Positions 16,376-25,642 of a stretch of 38,999 nt of DNA are shown piece by piece. The notes below the pieces were generated by a model. That model did not search any database. It worked only from the letters and a program-made list of their open reading frames with translations, and was not told where the DNA came from. The DNA lies in assembly GCA_902573565.1 (NCBI GenBank), contig CACGKI010000013.1, positions 1-38,999 on the forward strand, given 5' to 3'. Made by a program: the position numbers and the translations under genes. How positions within the stretch are numbered: the stretch's first letter is position 1; the number at the start of each line of letters is the position of its first letter. Origin of the DNA: an uncultured Prochlorococcus sp. GTDB lineage: Bacteria; Cyanobacteriota; Cyanobacteriia; PCC-6307; Cyanobiaceae.

Positions 16376-17614
16376 ATGTCAAATAATTCAATATTGCCAT
16401 CATGGTTGTCAAGAGGAATAGAAGAATATTTTCCAATTAAGGGAACAGATCAAACTTTTTCGGAGATAATTGATAATGCGAAAAAAAATAATAAAAAATT
16501 AAGGGTTAAACTTGGAATCGATCCTACTGGAACAGATATTCATCTTGGGCACAGCATATTGTTCAAAAAACTTAGGGCATTCCAAGATAATGGACATGTT
16601 GCAGTATTAATTATTGGAGATTTTACCGCTCAAATTGGGGACCCAACAGGAAAAAACAAAACAAGAGTGCAGTTATCGGAAAAACAAGTTAAGGAAAATG
16701 CAAAAACATACTTAACTCAACTAGGAATGGGTAAACCAGCTAATCAATCTATTTTAGATTTTGATTCAAAAGATAAAATAGAAATTAGATATAACAGTGA
16801 ATGGTTAAAAGGATTAGATCTTAACTCGATAATTAAATTAATGGGGAGTGCAACAGTTAGTCAAATGCTAGCTAAGGAGGAATTTAATAAAAGGTACACT
16901 TCACAAGTTCCAATTGCTTTGCATGAATTCTTATATCCACTATTACAAGGTTACGATTCGGTGGTTGTTCAATCAGATATTGAGCTTGGAGGCACAGATC
17001 AGAAATTTAATATTGCAATAGGAAGAGATCTTCAAAGACATTTTAAACAAGAACCTCAATTCGGTGTTCTTTTGCCAATTTTGACAGGTTTAGATGGAAT
17101 TAAGAAGATGAGTAAATCTGAATTTAATACCGTCGGGTTGACTGATGATCCTCTTTCAATGTATTCAAAATTAGAAAAAGTACCTGATAATATTATACTT
17201 ACCTATTTTGAATTACTTACTGAATTAGATTTAAGTTTGATTGAAAACTCAAATCCTCGTGATTTTCAGAGAAGAATGGCTTTAGAAGTTACTACTATAT
17301 TCCACGGGGCTGAAGAAGCATTAAAAGCGCAATCAAACTGCGAAAAATTATTTCTTGGATACAAAGAAAAAGTTGGAGAAATTCCAGAGATTTCATTAAA
17401 AGAAATAGTTTTTCCAGTTAAGTTTTTTTACTTGCTTAGTGCTCTAAAACTTTTCAAATCAAGTAGCGAATCCAAAAGATCAATTAAAGGTGGGGGTGTG
17501 AAAATTGATAGTCAGAAAGTCATAAATCCTGATTTGGTTTTTGATTCAAAAAATGAATTAGAAGGTAAAATTTTGCAAATTGGAAAAAAAATAATTAAGA
17601 GGTTTAAAAACTAA
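16376..17614 (+). CDS. tyrS: Tyrosyl-tRNA synthetase
   Basis: Class I aminoacyl-tRNA synthetase that charges tRNA-Tyr. The HIGH-type motif is HLGH at 56-59 and the second signature KMSKS at 244-248. The segment [16 protein letters not shown] and the tyrosine-pocket strand with [16 protein letters not shown] support TyrRS over TrpRS. A C-terminal S4-like RNA-binding region follows from about 345. Length 412 is normal. It sits between the DUF1825 gene (19 bp) and pyrF (6 bp), all on the same strand. Confidence 0.95.
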   Translation: MSNNSILPSWLSRGIEEYFPIKGTDQTFSEIIDNAKKNNKKLRVKLGIDPTGTDIHLGHSILFKKLRAFQDNGHVAVLIIGDFTAQIGDPTGKNKTRVQLSEKQVKENAKTYLTQLGMGKPANQSILDFDSKDKIEIRYNSEWLKGLDLNSIIKLMGSATVSQMLAKEEFNKRYTSQVPIALHEFLYPLLQGYDSVVVQSDIELGGTDQKFNIAIGRDLQRHFKQEPQFGVLLPILTGLDGIKKMSKSEFNTVGLTDDPLSMYSKLEKVPDNIILTYFELLTELDLSLIENSNPRDFQRRMALEVTTIFHGAEEALKAQSNCEKLFLGYKEKVGEIPEISLKEIVFPVKFFYLLSALKLFKSSSESKRSIKGGGVKIDSQKVINPDLVFDSKNELEGKILQIGKKIIKRFKN

Positions 17615-17620
17615 AAATTG

Positions 17621-18349
17621 ATGAACAAAAGATTTAATTCAGAAGATAAAATTATATTGGCAGTTGATGGACTAGATGTAAGTCAAGCAAAATTACTTCT
17701 AGAAAAATGTCCTAATATTAAGTGGGTAAAAGTTGGTCTAGAGCTTTTTGTTAGGGAAGGCCCAAGAGTTATTGAAATTTTAAAAAGTTTAAATAAAAAG
17801 ATTTTCTTAGACTTAAAATTTCATGATATTCCAAATACAATGAGTGCTGCATGTTTCCAAGTTTCAAAATTAGGGGTTGATATTATTTCTATTCATGGTT
17901 CAGCTGGTCTGAAAGCTCTTAAAGATTCGAAAAAAGCATCTTTAGAAGGGGCCTCTTCAGTTAGTGTAAACCCTCCACTTGTTGTAGGAATAACTGTTTT
18001 AACAAGCTTTTCTCTTAAAGATTTTCAAACTGATCTTGATAGAAATAATTCAATTGAAGATAATGTATTGAGACTTGCAAAGTTGTCTTTTGAGGCTGGA
18101 TTAGATGGATGTGTCTGTTCCCCCTGGGAGGTAAAAATGTTGAGATCTATTTATAAGGATAATTTTGAACTAATTACACCAGGTATCAGGTTAAAGATTG
18201 AGAATAAAGATGATCAAAATAGAATTATGACTCCCCATGAAGCTATAGATAATGGCGCTTCTAAATTAGTAATTGGTAGATCAATATCAAAAGCTATAGA
18301 TCCTAATAAAGCTCTAATAGAAATATTTAAATCTATTAATTCTGGTTAA
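17621..18349 (+). CDS. pyrF: Orotidine 5'-phosphate decarboxylase
   Basis: Last step of UMP synthesis. The catalytic signature [11 protein letters not shown] gives D64, K66 and D69, and the C-terminal phosphate-binding part reads LVIGRSIS. The TIM-barrel length, 242 residues, matches group I bacterial enzymes. A TTG at 17618 immediately precedes the ATG; I use the ATG. The gap from tyrS is 6 bp. The 3' end overlaps convergent plsY by 14 bp, the largest tail-to-tail overlap in the window. Confidence 0.95.
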   Translation: MNKRFNSEDKIILAVDGLDVSQAKLLLEKCPNIKWVKVGLELFVREGPRVIEILKSLNKKIFLDLKFHDIPNTMSAACFQVSKLGVDIISIHGSAGLKALKDSKKASLEGASSVSVNPPLVVGITVLTSFSLKDFQTDLDRNNSIEDNVLRLAKLSFEAGLDGCVCSPWEVKMLRSIYKDNFELITPGIRLKIENKDDQNRIMTPHEAIDNGASKLVIGRSISKAIDPNKALIEIFKSINSG

Positions 18350-18926
18350 TTTTGGATTCTTCTCCCTTGAGCAATCTTTTAATGTTTGTTCTATGTTTCC
18401 AGATTACCAATAATGCCACAATTAAACTTATAAAAAAGTATGAGTGCATAAAATTTCCGAGGTAAAAAAACATAAATATAGGAAGTAAGATTGCTGCTGA
18501 AATACTGGATAAAGAAACAAATCTAGTTTTTGCTAATACTATTAAAAAAATCCCAAGAGACGCAAGTCCCACTTTCCAGGAAAGAGCTAAAAACATGCCT
18601 AATCCAGTCGCAACAGCTTTCCCTCCTTTCCCTCTAAGCCATATTGGCCATATATGTCCTGAGATGGCAGATATTCCTGCTAAGACTTCCATTAATCCTT
18701 GGTCTGTATAATACTGAGAAATTTTTACCGCAATAAGACCTTTCCCAACATCAATCGCAAAAACAAAAAGCGCTGGCCATTTTCCTACATTTCTCAGGAC
18801 ATTTGTGGCACCTGTAGATCCAGAACCTACTGTTCTTAGATCTATATTTTTGAGATATTTTCCAACTAAAAAACCTGTGGGAAGAGATCCTAAAAGATAA
18901 CTTGCAAGGATTATTAGAATATTCAT
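18336..18926 (-). CDS. plsY: Acyl-phosphate:glycerol-3-phosphate acyltransferase PlsY
   Basis: Integral membrane enzyme that makes lysophosphatidic acid from acyl-phosphate and glycerol-3-phosphate, the first step of membrane glycerolipid synthesis. Conserved loops are seen: [15 protein letters not shown] (about 36-50) and [21 protein letters not shown] (about 90-110). About five hydrophobic segments are present. Length 196 is normal. It is the last gene of a five-gene run, 6 bp after the DUF3086 gene, which with the MlaE-like permease suggests a lipid theme. The 3' end overlaps pyrF by 14 bp. Confidence 0.94.
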   Translation of the reverse strand: MNILIILASYLLGSLPTGFLVGKYLKNIDLRTVGSGSTGATNVLRNVGKWPALFVFAIDVGKGLIAVKISQYYTDQGLMEVLAGISAISGHIWPIWLRGKGGKAVATGLGMFLALSWKVGLASLGIFLIVLAKTRFVSLSSISAAILLPIFMFFYLGNFMHSYFFISLIVALLVIWKHRTNIKRLLKGEESKINQN

Positions 18927-18932
18927 AACAGA

Positions 18933-19943
18933 TTAGTTTAGTTCAAGATCATCATAAATTTCATTACTTGAACCTGCAAATGCAAGCCATAATGGAAATT
19001 GAAGTATTGGAATTTCAACGGATGTTTCTGCTGCATCAATAATAATAAATGGTAATTCTTCATTTGCTTCTAATCTATCGGCTCTTTCTATTACACCTTC
19101 GGGCCTTTCAAACAGAACAATCCCACTACTAGGTCCAAAGTCATCTCTTGTGAGGCCAAGTGAATCTTGCAGAATCCTTCTCCATTCTCCTAACCTTTCA
19201 GGCTGCGAAGCTAAAATAAGAGTTTGAAACTGGTCACCATATAGTTCTCCAAGAATAGATATTAAACCTGCTGACAATAAGGCATTTTTTTGTCGAGATC
19301 CTCTACTTTCAACAGAACCTCTCCCTCCCATATTAAAGAACCAATCATCCATTATTTCTATATCTGATGAATTAAGACTTCGCCTTAATTTCCAGGGTTC
19401 GGCATAAAAATCAGGTTGTTCTGTGAAAGTTGAAAAGCAGTTTTTTATAATCTGTTCATCAGGCTTAAATGTTTCAGAAAGAGCAGGAACATTAACCACA
19501 TTATTTGTGATGTTGTCTTGCTTTTTCTCATCAAGGGGAGATGGCTTTACAATTATTGGTTGAGAAACTAATTCAAGTTTCTCAACATTTTGTGAAAGAT
19601 TCTGCAAAGCTCCAGTTAAGTACTCTTGAAAGCCTTTCACTCTTTTAGCAATATTATCTGACTGTCCTTTGAAATTTGAATCAATATCTTTTTCTAATGC
19701 ATCTTTTTTTGTTTCCAACTCTTTTATTTCTTTAACTAATGAGTCTTTTTTTGAAACGAGATCTCTAAAAATTTCCTTAGAAATTTCATCAAAAGATTTA
19801 GTTGTTTTGTCTTTTTTTTGTGTAATTTTTTTATTTTGCGTTGTATCTTTCCTAATAATTTGTTTGGTTTTATCATTTGAAATTGACTTGTCTATCATTA
19901 ATTCCTTCTCAGGAGTATTTTTAGAAGTTTCTTTATTGTCCAT
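18933..19943 (-). CDS. DUF3086 family protein
   Basis: Cyanobacteria-specific family of unknown function; I recognise it from the C-terminal domain. The first 50 residues are very rich in Lys, Thr and Asn. Residues about 55-125 look like a coiled coil (DLVSKKDSLVKEIKELETKK). The folded C-terminal half (about 165-336) includes EPWKLRRSLNSSDIEIMDDWFFNMGGRGS and a run toward GEWRRILQDSLGLTRDDFG. No signal peptide or membrane segment is visible, so it is probably cytoplasmic or peripheral. It lies between the DUF3119 gene (35 bp) and plsY (6 bp) in an apparent operon. Confidence 0.8.
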   Translation of the reverse strand: MDNKETSKNTPEKELMIDKSISNDKTKQIIRKDTTQNKKITQKKDKTTKSFDEISKEIFRDLVSKKDSLVKEIKELETKKDALEKDIDSNFKGQSDNIAKRVKGFQEYLTGALQNLSQNVEKLELVSQPIIVKPSPLDEKKQDNITNNVVNVPALSETFKPDEQIIKNCFSTFTEQPDFYAEPWKLRRSLNSSDIEIMDDWFFNMGGRGSVESRGSRQKNALLSAGLISILGELYGDQFQTLILASQPERLGEWRRILQDSLGLTRDDFGPSSGIVLFERPEGVIERADRLEANEELPFIIIDAAETSVEIPILQFPLWLAFAGSSNEIYDDLELN

Positions 19944-19978
19944 TTAAATAATTTTGATGATTAAGCAAATACTGAATT

Positions 19979-20395
19979 TTAGGAATTTTTAATTTCCAGG
20001 GAGTCAACTTTTTTTATGAGCTCATCTTTTAATTGCTTTGGATTAAATAATATTGGTAATAAATGAGGACTGGACTTTTCTCTAAAATAAAAAATACCTG
20101 GGATTATAGGAAAAAAGAATTTCCATGATATCCAGTTCTTGAATGGAAAAGTTCTAATCTCTTTTCCTAATTGTAAAACGATAAAATCATCATCTGTTAT
20201 TTTTATTCTTAGGGTAAAGGACTGAAGTAATAAAAAAAAGCTAAAAGACGCAAAAACTATTGTTGGCAAAGAACCAATATTTAAAAATAAAAGCATAAAA
20301 CTTAAAATTATTAGAATGATTGGCAATTGAAATGATGGAGATATTATGACTGGTGCTGCTTTTTTGGGTTTAGTGTTGAACATAGAATCATCCAA
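19979..20395 (-). CDS. DUF3119 family membrane protein
   Basis: A 138-residue protein with two closely spaced hydrophobic segments at about 22-40 and 44-62, followed by a PH-like soluble part (LRIKITDDDFIVLQLGKEIRTFPFKNWISWKFF) and a cytoplasmic tail. DUF3119 is a cyanobacterial and plant family of unknown function. Its start overlaps the end of the MlaE-like permease gene by 8 bp, which implies translational coupling and a shared role. The DUF3086 gene follows. The domain name is my recognition from sequence and genome neighbourhood, not from a search. Confidence 0.75.
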   Translation of the reverse strand: MDDSMFNTKPKKAAPVIISPSFQLPIILIILSFMLLFLNIGSLPTIVFASFSFFLLLQSFTLRIKITDDDFIVLQLGKEIRTFPFKNWISWKFFFPIIPGIFYFREKSSPHLLPILFNPKQLKDELIKKVDSLEIKNS

Positions 20396-21143
20396 ATAAA
20401 ATTTGTGTTAGTAATACATCCATTAAAGATACAGTAACGAGAGTCATTACAACCGCACCTGTTGTACTTGTTCCAACTTCTTTTGGACCGCCTTTAGTGG
20501 TGAGTCCATATCCACAAGCAATAATTGAAATAAGTAATCCGAATACTACAGCTTTTATTAACATTGAAGTTAAGTCTGTACTGGTTAAACTTACATTACC
20601 TGATCTTACAGATGTCCAAAAAACTATTGGAGGAACTTTATAAAAAATTGTGCTCCAAATTTGTCCACTCCATAAAGCTACAGATAAAAACAAAAGACAC
20701 TGTACTGGAGACATTATTACCATAGATAGTAACCTTGGAACTACCAAATATTGAACTGGTTCAGTTCTCAACATTGTTATAGCCTCAATTTGTTCTGTAA
20801 CTTTCATAGTACCCAGTTGAGCAGCATAAGCAGTGGCAACTTTCCCAGTCATTAAAGTAGCAGTTAGAAGAGGAGCCATTTCTCTAGCCATGCCAACCGC
20901 CAATAAGCCTCCTATTTCACTTGACACCCCCATGCTTGTAAGTTGTGATGCAACTTGAATATTAAAGACTGTCCCTGCGGCTATTCCTGTAATCAATACA
21001 ATTAACAAACTTCCAGGTCCTGACTCCATTAGCTGGTCAAAGAGATCATTCTTGGAAATTTTACCTCTAAATATAAAATTGATTGCTTGACCGCCAATGA
21101 TCAAGCTGCTTAGAAGTCTTTTAAAAAACTTGGGGTAGTACAT
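20388..21143 (-). CDS. MlaE/YrbE-family lipid ABC transporter permease
   Basis: Permease subunit of the lipid-trafficking ABC class (MlaE in Proteobacteria, TGD1 in chloroplasts). Typical segments are GTVFNIQVASQLTSMG, GGLLAVGMAREMAPLLTATLMTGKVATAYAAQLGTMKVTEQIEAI (about 82-125) and the C-terminal GYGLTTKGGPKEVGTSTTGAVV. Five to six hydrophobic segments, 251 residues. No ATPase (MlaF) or MCE-domain (MlaD) gene lies beside it, so the rest of the transporter must be encoded elsewhere. It is 9 bp downstream of the GPH transporter gene and overlaps the DUF3119 gene. In cyanobacteria the substrate is not established. Confidence 0.9.
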   Translation of the reverse strand: MYYPKFFKRLLSSLIIGGQAINFIFRGKISKNDLFDQLMESGPGSLLIVLITGIAAGTVFNIQVASQLTSMGVSSEIGGLLAVGMAREMAPLLTATLMTGKVATAYAAQLGTMKVTEQIEAITMLRTEPVQYLVVPRLLSMVIMSPVQCLLFLSVALWSGQIWSTIFYKVPPIVFWTSVRSGNVSLTSTDLTSMLIKAVVFGLLISIIACGYGLTTKGGPKEVGTSTTGAVVMTLVTVSLMDVLLTQILFG

Positions 21144-21152
21144 ATCTTTATA

Positions 21153-22550
21153 TTAGTCCGTAATTAATTTTCGATCCCATTCCCTCATAATTAAAAGACC
21201 AATTATTACTAATATTGAGGGTATAAAACCAATGCATAATCTAATAGTTAATAGTGCCGAAGTGCATTGTTCAATAATATTCAAACTATCTTTATCAACA
21301 AAGCATGATTGATAACCAGATATATACAATAAAAATCCTAATAATTGAACACTAAACGCGATGCCAATCTTCTGAATAAGCACCATCCAGGCAGTATATA
21401 ATCCTGCTGGCTTCTCTGGATCTTCGTCTATTGCATCAGGAAGTAGTGACCAAGGGATAAGAAAAGCAGTTGAAGCTCCAATGCCAATAAGACAGATTAT
21501 TAAAATTAAAAAAATGAATAAAATTACATTGCCGGTATTTTGAAATAAACTATCTCCAACTCCTGCAACTCTAGATAAAGGAGGTAAAAATAAAGCTGCG
21601 GTACATGAAATAATCCAAATAATTGCTCCATAGTTTAAAGCAGAAATTCTATTCAATTTATTTGAAACTCTTGCCCATATTTGTAAACCTACTAAGGCGC
21701 TAATTTGGAAAGGTATTGGGATCCATTTCGCAATATCTGTTGGCACCTTAAGTACATCCTCTACATAGATTAACGCTACAGTTTGCATCAATTGTAAGGC
21801 GCACCAGAGCAAAATATAAAGTGTAATAACTTTGAGGAATTTTTTATTTCTGAAGATCCTTTTGAATTGAAGTGTTATGGCTTCTACTTTTCCTGAAGGC
21901 CTTCTTGCTTTTTTTGCAAATGGAGCCAATCCCCAACAGGATATTAATGTTGTAGTAACTGCTATGCAACCGCTTATTTTACCCATTAAAAAATATTGAT
22001 TATTTGCTGAACCTTCAGAACCTAAAACAAATCCAGCAATTATCAAGCCAGTTAGTCCTGCAATTATTGAGCCAGTAAATCTAGATGCGTTTAACCTTGT
22101 TCTTATGGCTGTTTTTTCAGAAATTTCAGTTGATAGGGCTGCAAAAGGAAGATTAATACTTGTATAAGCAGTCATTACGACTATTGAAATTATGGCATAG
22201 TAAATAGTCTTGTTTAGTACTGAACCTGTTGGTGTCCACCATATTGCAGCTAATGAGAAACCAAGAGGAACCGATGCTGCTACCATCCATGGTATTCTTG
22301 GCCCCCATCTTGATTTGGTTCGATCACTTAACCATCCTATTAAAGGATCATTTATTGCATCCCATATCTTTATTAACATCAATAATGAACCTGCAATTAT
22401 TACTGGTAAACCAGCAGAAATAAAGAATTTGAACAGAAAAAAACCAAATTGCGTCGCGACTAAACCTGTGCCTGCATCTCCTAACCCATAAGAGAACATT
22501 AACCTTGTTGTTGATCTTGTAATATTTTGTTTCGAGTGTGAATTTTCCAA
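21153..22550 (-). CDS. GPH/MelB-type MFS transporter
   Basis: Twelve-segment secondary transporter of the glycoside-pentoside-hexuronide:cation symporter (MFS_2) family. The loop 2-3 motif GWLSDRTKSRWGPRIPWM (about 73-90), preceded by KIWDAINDPLIG, is diagnostic. Length 465 is normal. The real substrate cannot be read from sequence: family members carry sugars, but MFS_2 relatives also move lysolipids, which would suit the downstream MlaE-like and plsY genes. First gene of the apparent operon ending at plsY; the promoter should lie in the 61 bp between it and tRNA-Gly, which is on the opposite strand. Confidence 0.9.
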   Translation of the reverse strand: MENSHSKQNITRSTTRLMFSYGLGDAGTGLVATQFGFFLFKFFISAGLPVIIAGSLLMLIKIWDAINDPLIGWLSDRTKSRWGPRIPWMVAASVPLGFSLAAIWWTPTGSVLNKTIYYAIISIVVMTAYTSINLPFAALSTEISEKTAIRTRLNASRFTGSIIAGLTGLIIAGFVLGSEGSANNQYFLMGKISGCIAVTTTLISCWGLAPFAKKARRPSGKVEAITLQFKRIFRNKKFLKVITLYILLWCALQLMQTVALIYVEDVLKVPTDIAKWIPIPFQISALVGLQIWARVSNKLNRISALNYGAIIWIISCTAALFLPPLSRVAGVGDSLFQNTGNVILFIFLILIICLIGIGASTAFLIPWSLLPDAIDEDPEKPAGLYTAWMVLIQKIGIAFSVQLLGFLLYISGYQSCFVDKDSLNIIEQCTSALLTIRLCIGFIPSILVIIGLLIMREWDRKLITD

Positions 22551-22611
22551 TCTTTTTACTTTGTTGATTGTTTGGTAATGTATTATTGCAGTGGTAATTC
22601 TATTACTTAAT

Positions 22612-22682
22612 GCGGGCGTGGTTTAGTGGTAAAACCTCAGCCTTCCAAGCTGAAGATGCGGGTTCGATTCCCGCCGCCCGCT
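22612..22682 (+). tRNA. tRNA-Gly (anticodon UCC)
   Basis: A complete 71-base cloverleaf. The acceptor stem pairs GCGGGCG (22612-22618) with CGCCCGC (22675-22681), followed by discriminator T. The anticodon stem TCAGC/GCTGA encloses loop CTTCCAA with anticodon TCC, which reads GGA and GGG-type glycine codons. The T arm is CGGGTTCGATTCCCG. CCA is not encoded. One base separates it from the end of the convergent glgX-type gene. Confidence 0.97.
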
Positions 22683-22683
22683 T

Positions 22684-24717
22684 TTAGAATATATTGTTTT
22701 TTGTCCCAAATAATTCTTCTGAAATGATTAATAAAGAGCTTCTACTCTTTATTGAAACAGATTTTTCATTAATAGTTAAGGGTTTAAAAATCTCAGACAT
22801 GCTAGTGTCAACAACTTTTAACCAATTATATTTACATTTCGGTAAGGGGAAATCGATACTTTTTGAATATGCATTTAAACCTATCCAGACCAGCGGGTTA
22901 GTATTGCCTTTGTTAATACTAAAGGCAACTGTGTGAGACCAACTACTCCAATCGGGCCTATCTAACTTTGTTCCATGCCAATGGTATCTTGGAATATTTT
23001 CATTAGTTTGATTGTTAGGGAAGAATGATGGATTAAAAATGTTTATTAGTTTTTTTCTGATTTTTATAACGTATTTAAAATATTCTAATAATTCCAAATC
23101 TTGTTGACCATGTTCCCAATTCATCCAGCCCAAAACATTATTTTGGCACCAAGAATTATTGTTACCGCCTTGAGACCTTCCTATCTCATCACCCATAAGT
23201 ATCATTGGAACACCTTTAGATATAAGTAAACTAAGAATTAGATTTTTTTGTTGTCTTTTTCTTAAATCATTAATTAATAAGTTTGTAGTTGGTCCCTCTA
23301 TACCATGATTCCAAGAATTGTTATGGTTATCACCATCTCTATTTTGTTCTCTGTTGGCAAAATTATGTTTACTATTGAAAGTTACTAAATCTTTCAGAGT
23401 GAATCCATCATGTGAAGTAATAAAATTTATTGATTTTGGGAAAATATTATCTTCTTTATAAATAGATGGCGTCCCTTTTATTTTATCGCTCATATTCCAA
23501 GCTGTATCTTTATCCCCCTTCCAAAATCTCCGCAAGTCATCTCTAAAATGACCATTCCAAGTGAAAGTATTCTTAGATGGGAAATCACCTAATTTATATA
23601 AACCGCCACAATCCCATGGTTCACTTATGAACTTGATATCGATAAGTTCTGGTTCACATTCTATATCTTCAAAAATTGGAGGATTATCAAGTGGTGAAAG
23701 ATTTTCTCCTCTTGATAGGGCAATTCCTAAATCAAATCTAAAACCATCAACTCCTAATTCACTCGCCCAACATTTTAATGATTCAATTATTAGTTTTCTA
23801 ACTAATCCTCTGTTTGCTGCAATAGTGTTACCACATCCAGAGACGTCCTGATAATTTTTATCTTTTCCAATAAAGTAATAAAGATTTTCATCTATACCTT
23901 TCCAAGATATTGCTGGCCCATTTGAATCACCTTCGGAAGTGTGATTGTATACAACATCTAAGATGACTTCAATGTCTGCTTTATGACATTCCTCTACAAA
24001 TCTTCTAAATTCCTCTCTATTCTTTTCGGCGGATTCATTCGAAAGATATTCAAAATGCGGAGTAAACCAATTAATTGGACTATAACCCCAAAAATTTTTT
24101 AGACCATTTGGGGCATCAGTAGGATCAAAACAAAAAATTGGAAGTAATTCAATTGTTGTAATACCCAGTTCTTTGAGATACGGAATTTTTTTAAAAAATT
24201 TCTTAAAGCAACTTTCATCTTTATCAGTTGATTCAGTGAAAGCTTTGATATGGAGTTCATAAATAATTGTTTCTTCCCAAGAATGTTTTGGTCTTGGATA
24301 ATCCTTAAAATTAAATAATTTTCTATCGCAAACAACGCTTTTTAGACAAGAATTAGTATTTTCTTGAGTTTTTAATGCATTTTCTCTTTTATAGCTGCCC
24401 CATCCGGTAATACCCCTTGAACATGGATCAAGTAATACTTTTTTTTCATAGTTATTATTGATTTCATTATTTTTTTGTTTTACTCTAAAAGCATAAATAC
24501 AACCTTCATCTAGATTTTTTATTTCCGCATGCCAGTAAGGACCTTTATTATAAGTCTGATCTAATTTGAATATACTTTTTGGGGAAATAGAGTCCTCTTT
24601 CTCAAACAACAAGATTTCTACATATTCTGCATTTGTCGCTATTAAGGAAAAATTAACTCCTTGAGAAGTTAGAGAACTCCCTAAAGGAAATGGGTTACCT
24701 TTATTGAGATGAATCAC
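22684..24717 (-). CDS. glgX: GH13 glycogen debranching enzyme / isoamylase (GlgX type)
   Basis: Hydrolyses alpha-1,6 branch points of glycogen. An N-terminal CBM48-like domain (about 1-110, GNPFPLGSSLTSQGVNFSL) precedes the catalytic barrel. The GH13 residues are visible: DVVYNHT (254-260), nucleophile D329 in GFRFDLG, acid/base E366 in FISEPWDCGG, and D437 in FITSHDGF. Length 677 is in the GlgX/TreX range. The C-terminal beta domain is present. Its stop codon lies one base beyond the 3' end of tRNA-Gly on the other strand. The long 24.7-25.2 kb gap lies upstream and should hold its promoter. Confidence 0.93.
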   Translation of the reverse strand: MIHLNKGNPFPLGSSLTSQGVNFSLIATNAEYVEILLFEKEDSISPKSIFKLDQTYNKGPYWHAEIKNLDEGCIYAFRVKQKNNEINNNYEKKVLLDPCSRGITGWGSYKRENALKTQENTNSCLKSVVCDRKLFNFKDYPRPKHSWEETIIYELHIKAFTESTDKDESCFKKFFKKIPYLKELGITTIELLPIFCFDPTDAPNGLKNFWGYSPINWFTPHFEYLSNESAEKNREEFRRFVEECHKADIEVILDVVYNHTSEGDSNGPAISWKGIDENLYYFIGKDKNYQDVSGCGNTIAANRGLVRKLIIESLKCWASELGVDGFRFDLGIALSRGENLSPLDNPPIFEDIECEPELIDIKFISEPWDCGGLYKLGDFPSKNTFTWNGHFRDDLRRFWKGDKDTAWNMSDKIKGTPSIYKEDNIFPKSINFITSHDGFTLKDLVTFNSKHNFANREQNRDGDNHNNSWNHGIEGPTTNLLINDLRKRQQKNLILSLLISKGVPMILMGDEIGRSQGGNNNSWCQNNVLGWMNWEHGQQDLELLEYFKYVIKIRKKLINIFNPSFFPNNQTNENIPRYHWHGTKLDRPDWSSWSHTVAFSINKGNTNPLVWIGLNAYSKSIDFPLPKCKYNWLKVVDTSMSEIFKPLTINEKSVSIKSRSSLLIISEELFGTKNNIF

Positions 24718-25151
24718 TTTCTCTTTATCATTGATTAGTTAAATATTGAGATAATTTATTTAAATTATTGATATTTAAATAATAGATACAAAATTAAAAA
24801 AAAAACTTAAATTTAAGGCTTCACTAATCAACTTTATTAGATCTTGGAGAGTATTAATTTTCTAATTAATTACAATTTCTTCATCTATATGATCAGTGCA
24901 TAAAACGATTTAGAGAGAAAGTTTATTAATGAGAAAACAAGATTTTTCTTGATTTCAAAATACAAATTATGCTTATTCATGTGATGAGAAGGAAATATAT
25001 CTGAAAATTAATAAAACATAATAAATAGCTCAAATTCTTAAAGTCATACCCCTTAAATATTCTTCCCCTTTGCTAAATGTAGTTAGATTTTTAAGGTAAA
25101 ATCCAGTGACATCAATGCTTTTGGCTGTTCTCTAAATAAATAGGCTATTTT
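24718..25151. other. AT-rich non-coding stretch
   Basis: About 430 bases with no reading frame that looks like a gene; longest frames are a few codons with frequent stops. It holds long A/T runs and no convincing rho-independent hairpin, tRNA or known cyanobacterial small-RNA motif. It must contain the promoter of the glgX-type gene and the downstream region of the 38-residue peptide candidate. The part 25045-25135 is less A/T-rich than the rest (with short C runs near 25050 and 25070) and is the most likely place for an unlisted small RNA, but this is weak. Confidence 0.5.
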
Positions 25152-25268
25152 TTATAAATAAAAAAGCGCGGCTATAAAAAAAAATAATGTTGCTAAAAAT
25201 GTCCCTAAATTGTGTATAAAGCTTTGCGCCGCCGGCATTTTCGGTTGCCGTATTTGTATTTGCTCCAT
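25152..25268 (-). CDS. Candidate 38-residue single-span membrane peptide
   Basis: A short reading frame, beginning at ATG 25268, encodes a polar N-terminus (MEQIQIRQPKMPAAQSF) followed by one strongly hydrophobic helix (FLATLFFFIAALFYL) that ends the chain. The size and layout resemble the tiny single-helix subunits of cyanobacterial photosynthetic complexes, but I do not recognise the sequence as any of them. Local base composition is distinctly more GC-rich than the flanks, in line with selection on codons. An alternative ATG at 25325 (57 residues) or TTG at 25340 would add a basic segment and run up to the HU start. It is divergent from HU. No Shine-Dalgarno sequence is visible. Confidence 0.45.
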   Translation of the reverse strand: MEQIQIRQPKMPAAQSFIHNLGTFLATLFFFIAALFYL

Positions 25269-25339
25269 ATGATGTGGAAGTTCGAGGTTTAAACTCGATT
25301 TAAATCTTTTTTTAAACCTTTGCATTAATTTAAATTTCA

Positions 25340-25615
25340 ATGAACAAAGCTGATTTAGTAAATCTTGTTGCAGCTCGTACAGAGCTCACAAAAACTGATG
25401 TTTCTTTAGTTGTTGATGCAGCTATTGAAACTATTGTTGATTCAGTAGTGGAAGGCAAAAAAGTCTCTATACTAGGATTTGGTTCTTTCGAACCAAGAGA
25501 TCGTTCTGCAAGACAGGGATTAAACCCTAAGACAGGCGAAAAAATAGCAATACCCGCTAAAAGAGTTCCAACATTCTCTGCAGGTAAACTTTTTAAGGAT
25601 AGAGTTCAAGGGTAA
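25340..25615 (+). CDS. hup: DNA-binding protein HU
   Basis: Small histone-like protein that bends and packs DNA as a dimer. The 91 residues begin MNKADLVNLVAARTELTKTDV, and the HU/IHF signature GFGSFEPRDRSARQGLNPKTGEKIAIPAKRVPTF (about 47-80) forms the DNA-clamping arms with the conserved Arg and Pro residues. HU rather than IHF is favoured because it is the only type usual in cyanobacteria. Its own terminator follows 27 bp after the stop, so it is probably a single-gene transcript. Confidence 0.95.
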   Translation: MNKADLVNLVAARTELTKTDVSLVVDAAIETIVDSVVEGKKVSILGFGSFEPRDRSARQGLNPKTGEKIAIPAKRVPTFSAGKLFKDRVQG

Positions 25616-25642
25616 TCTTTTTAATCTATTTCTTCCCTTAAT

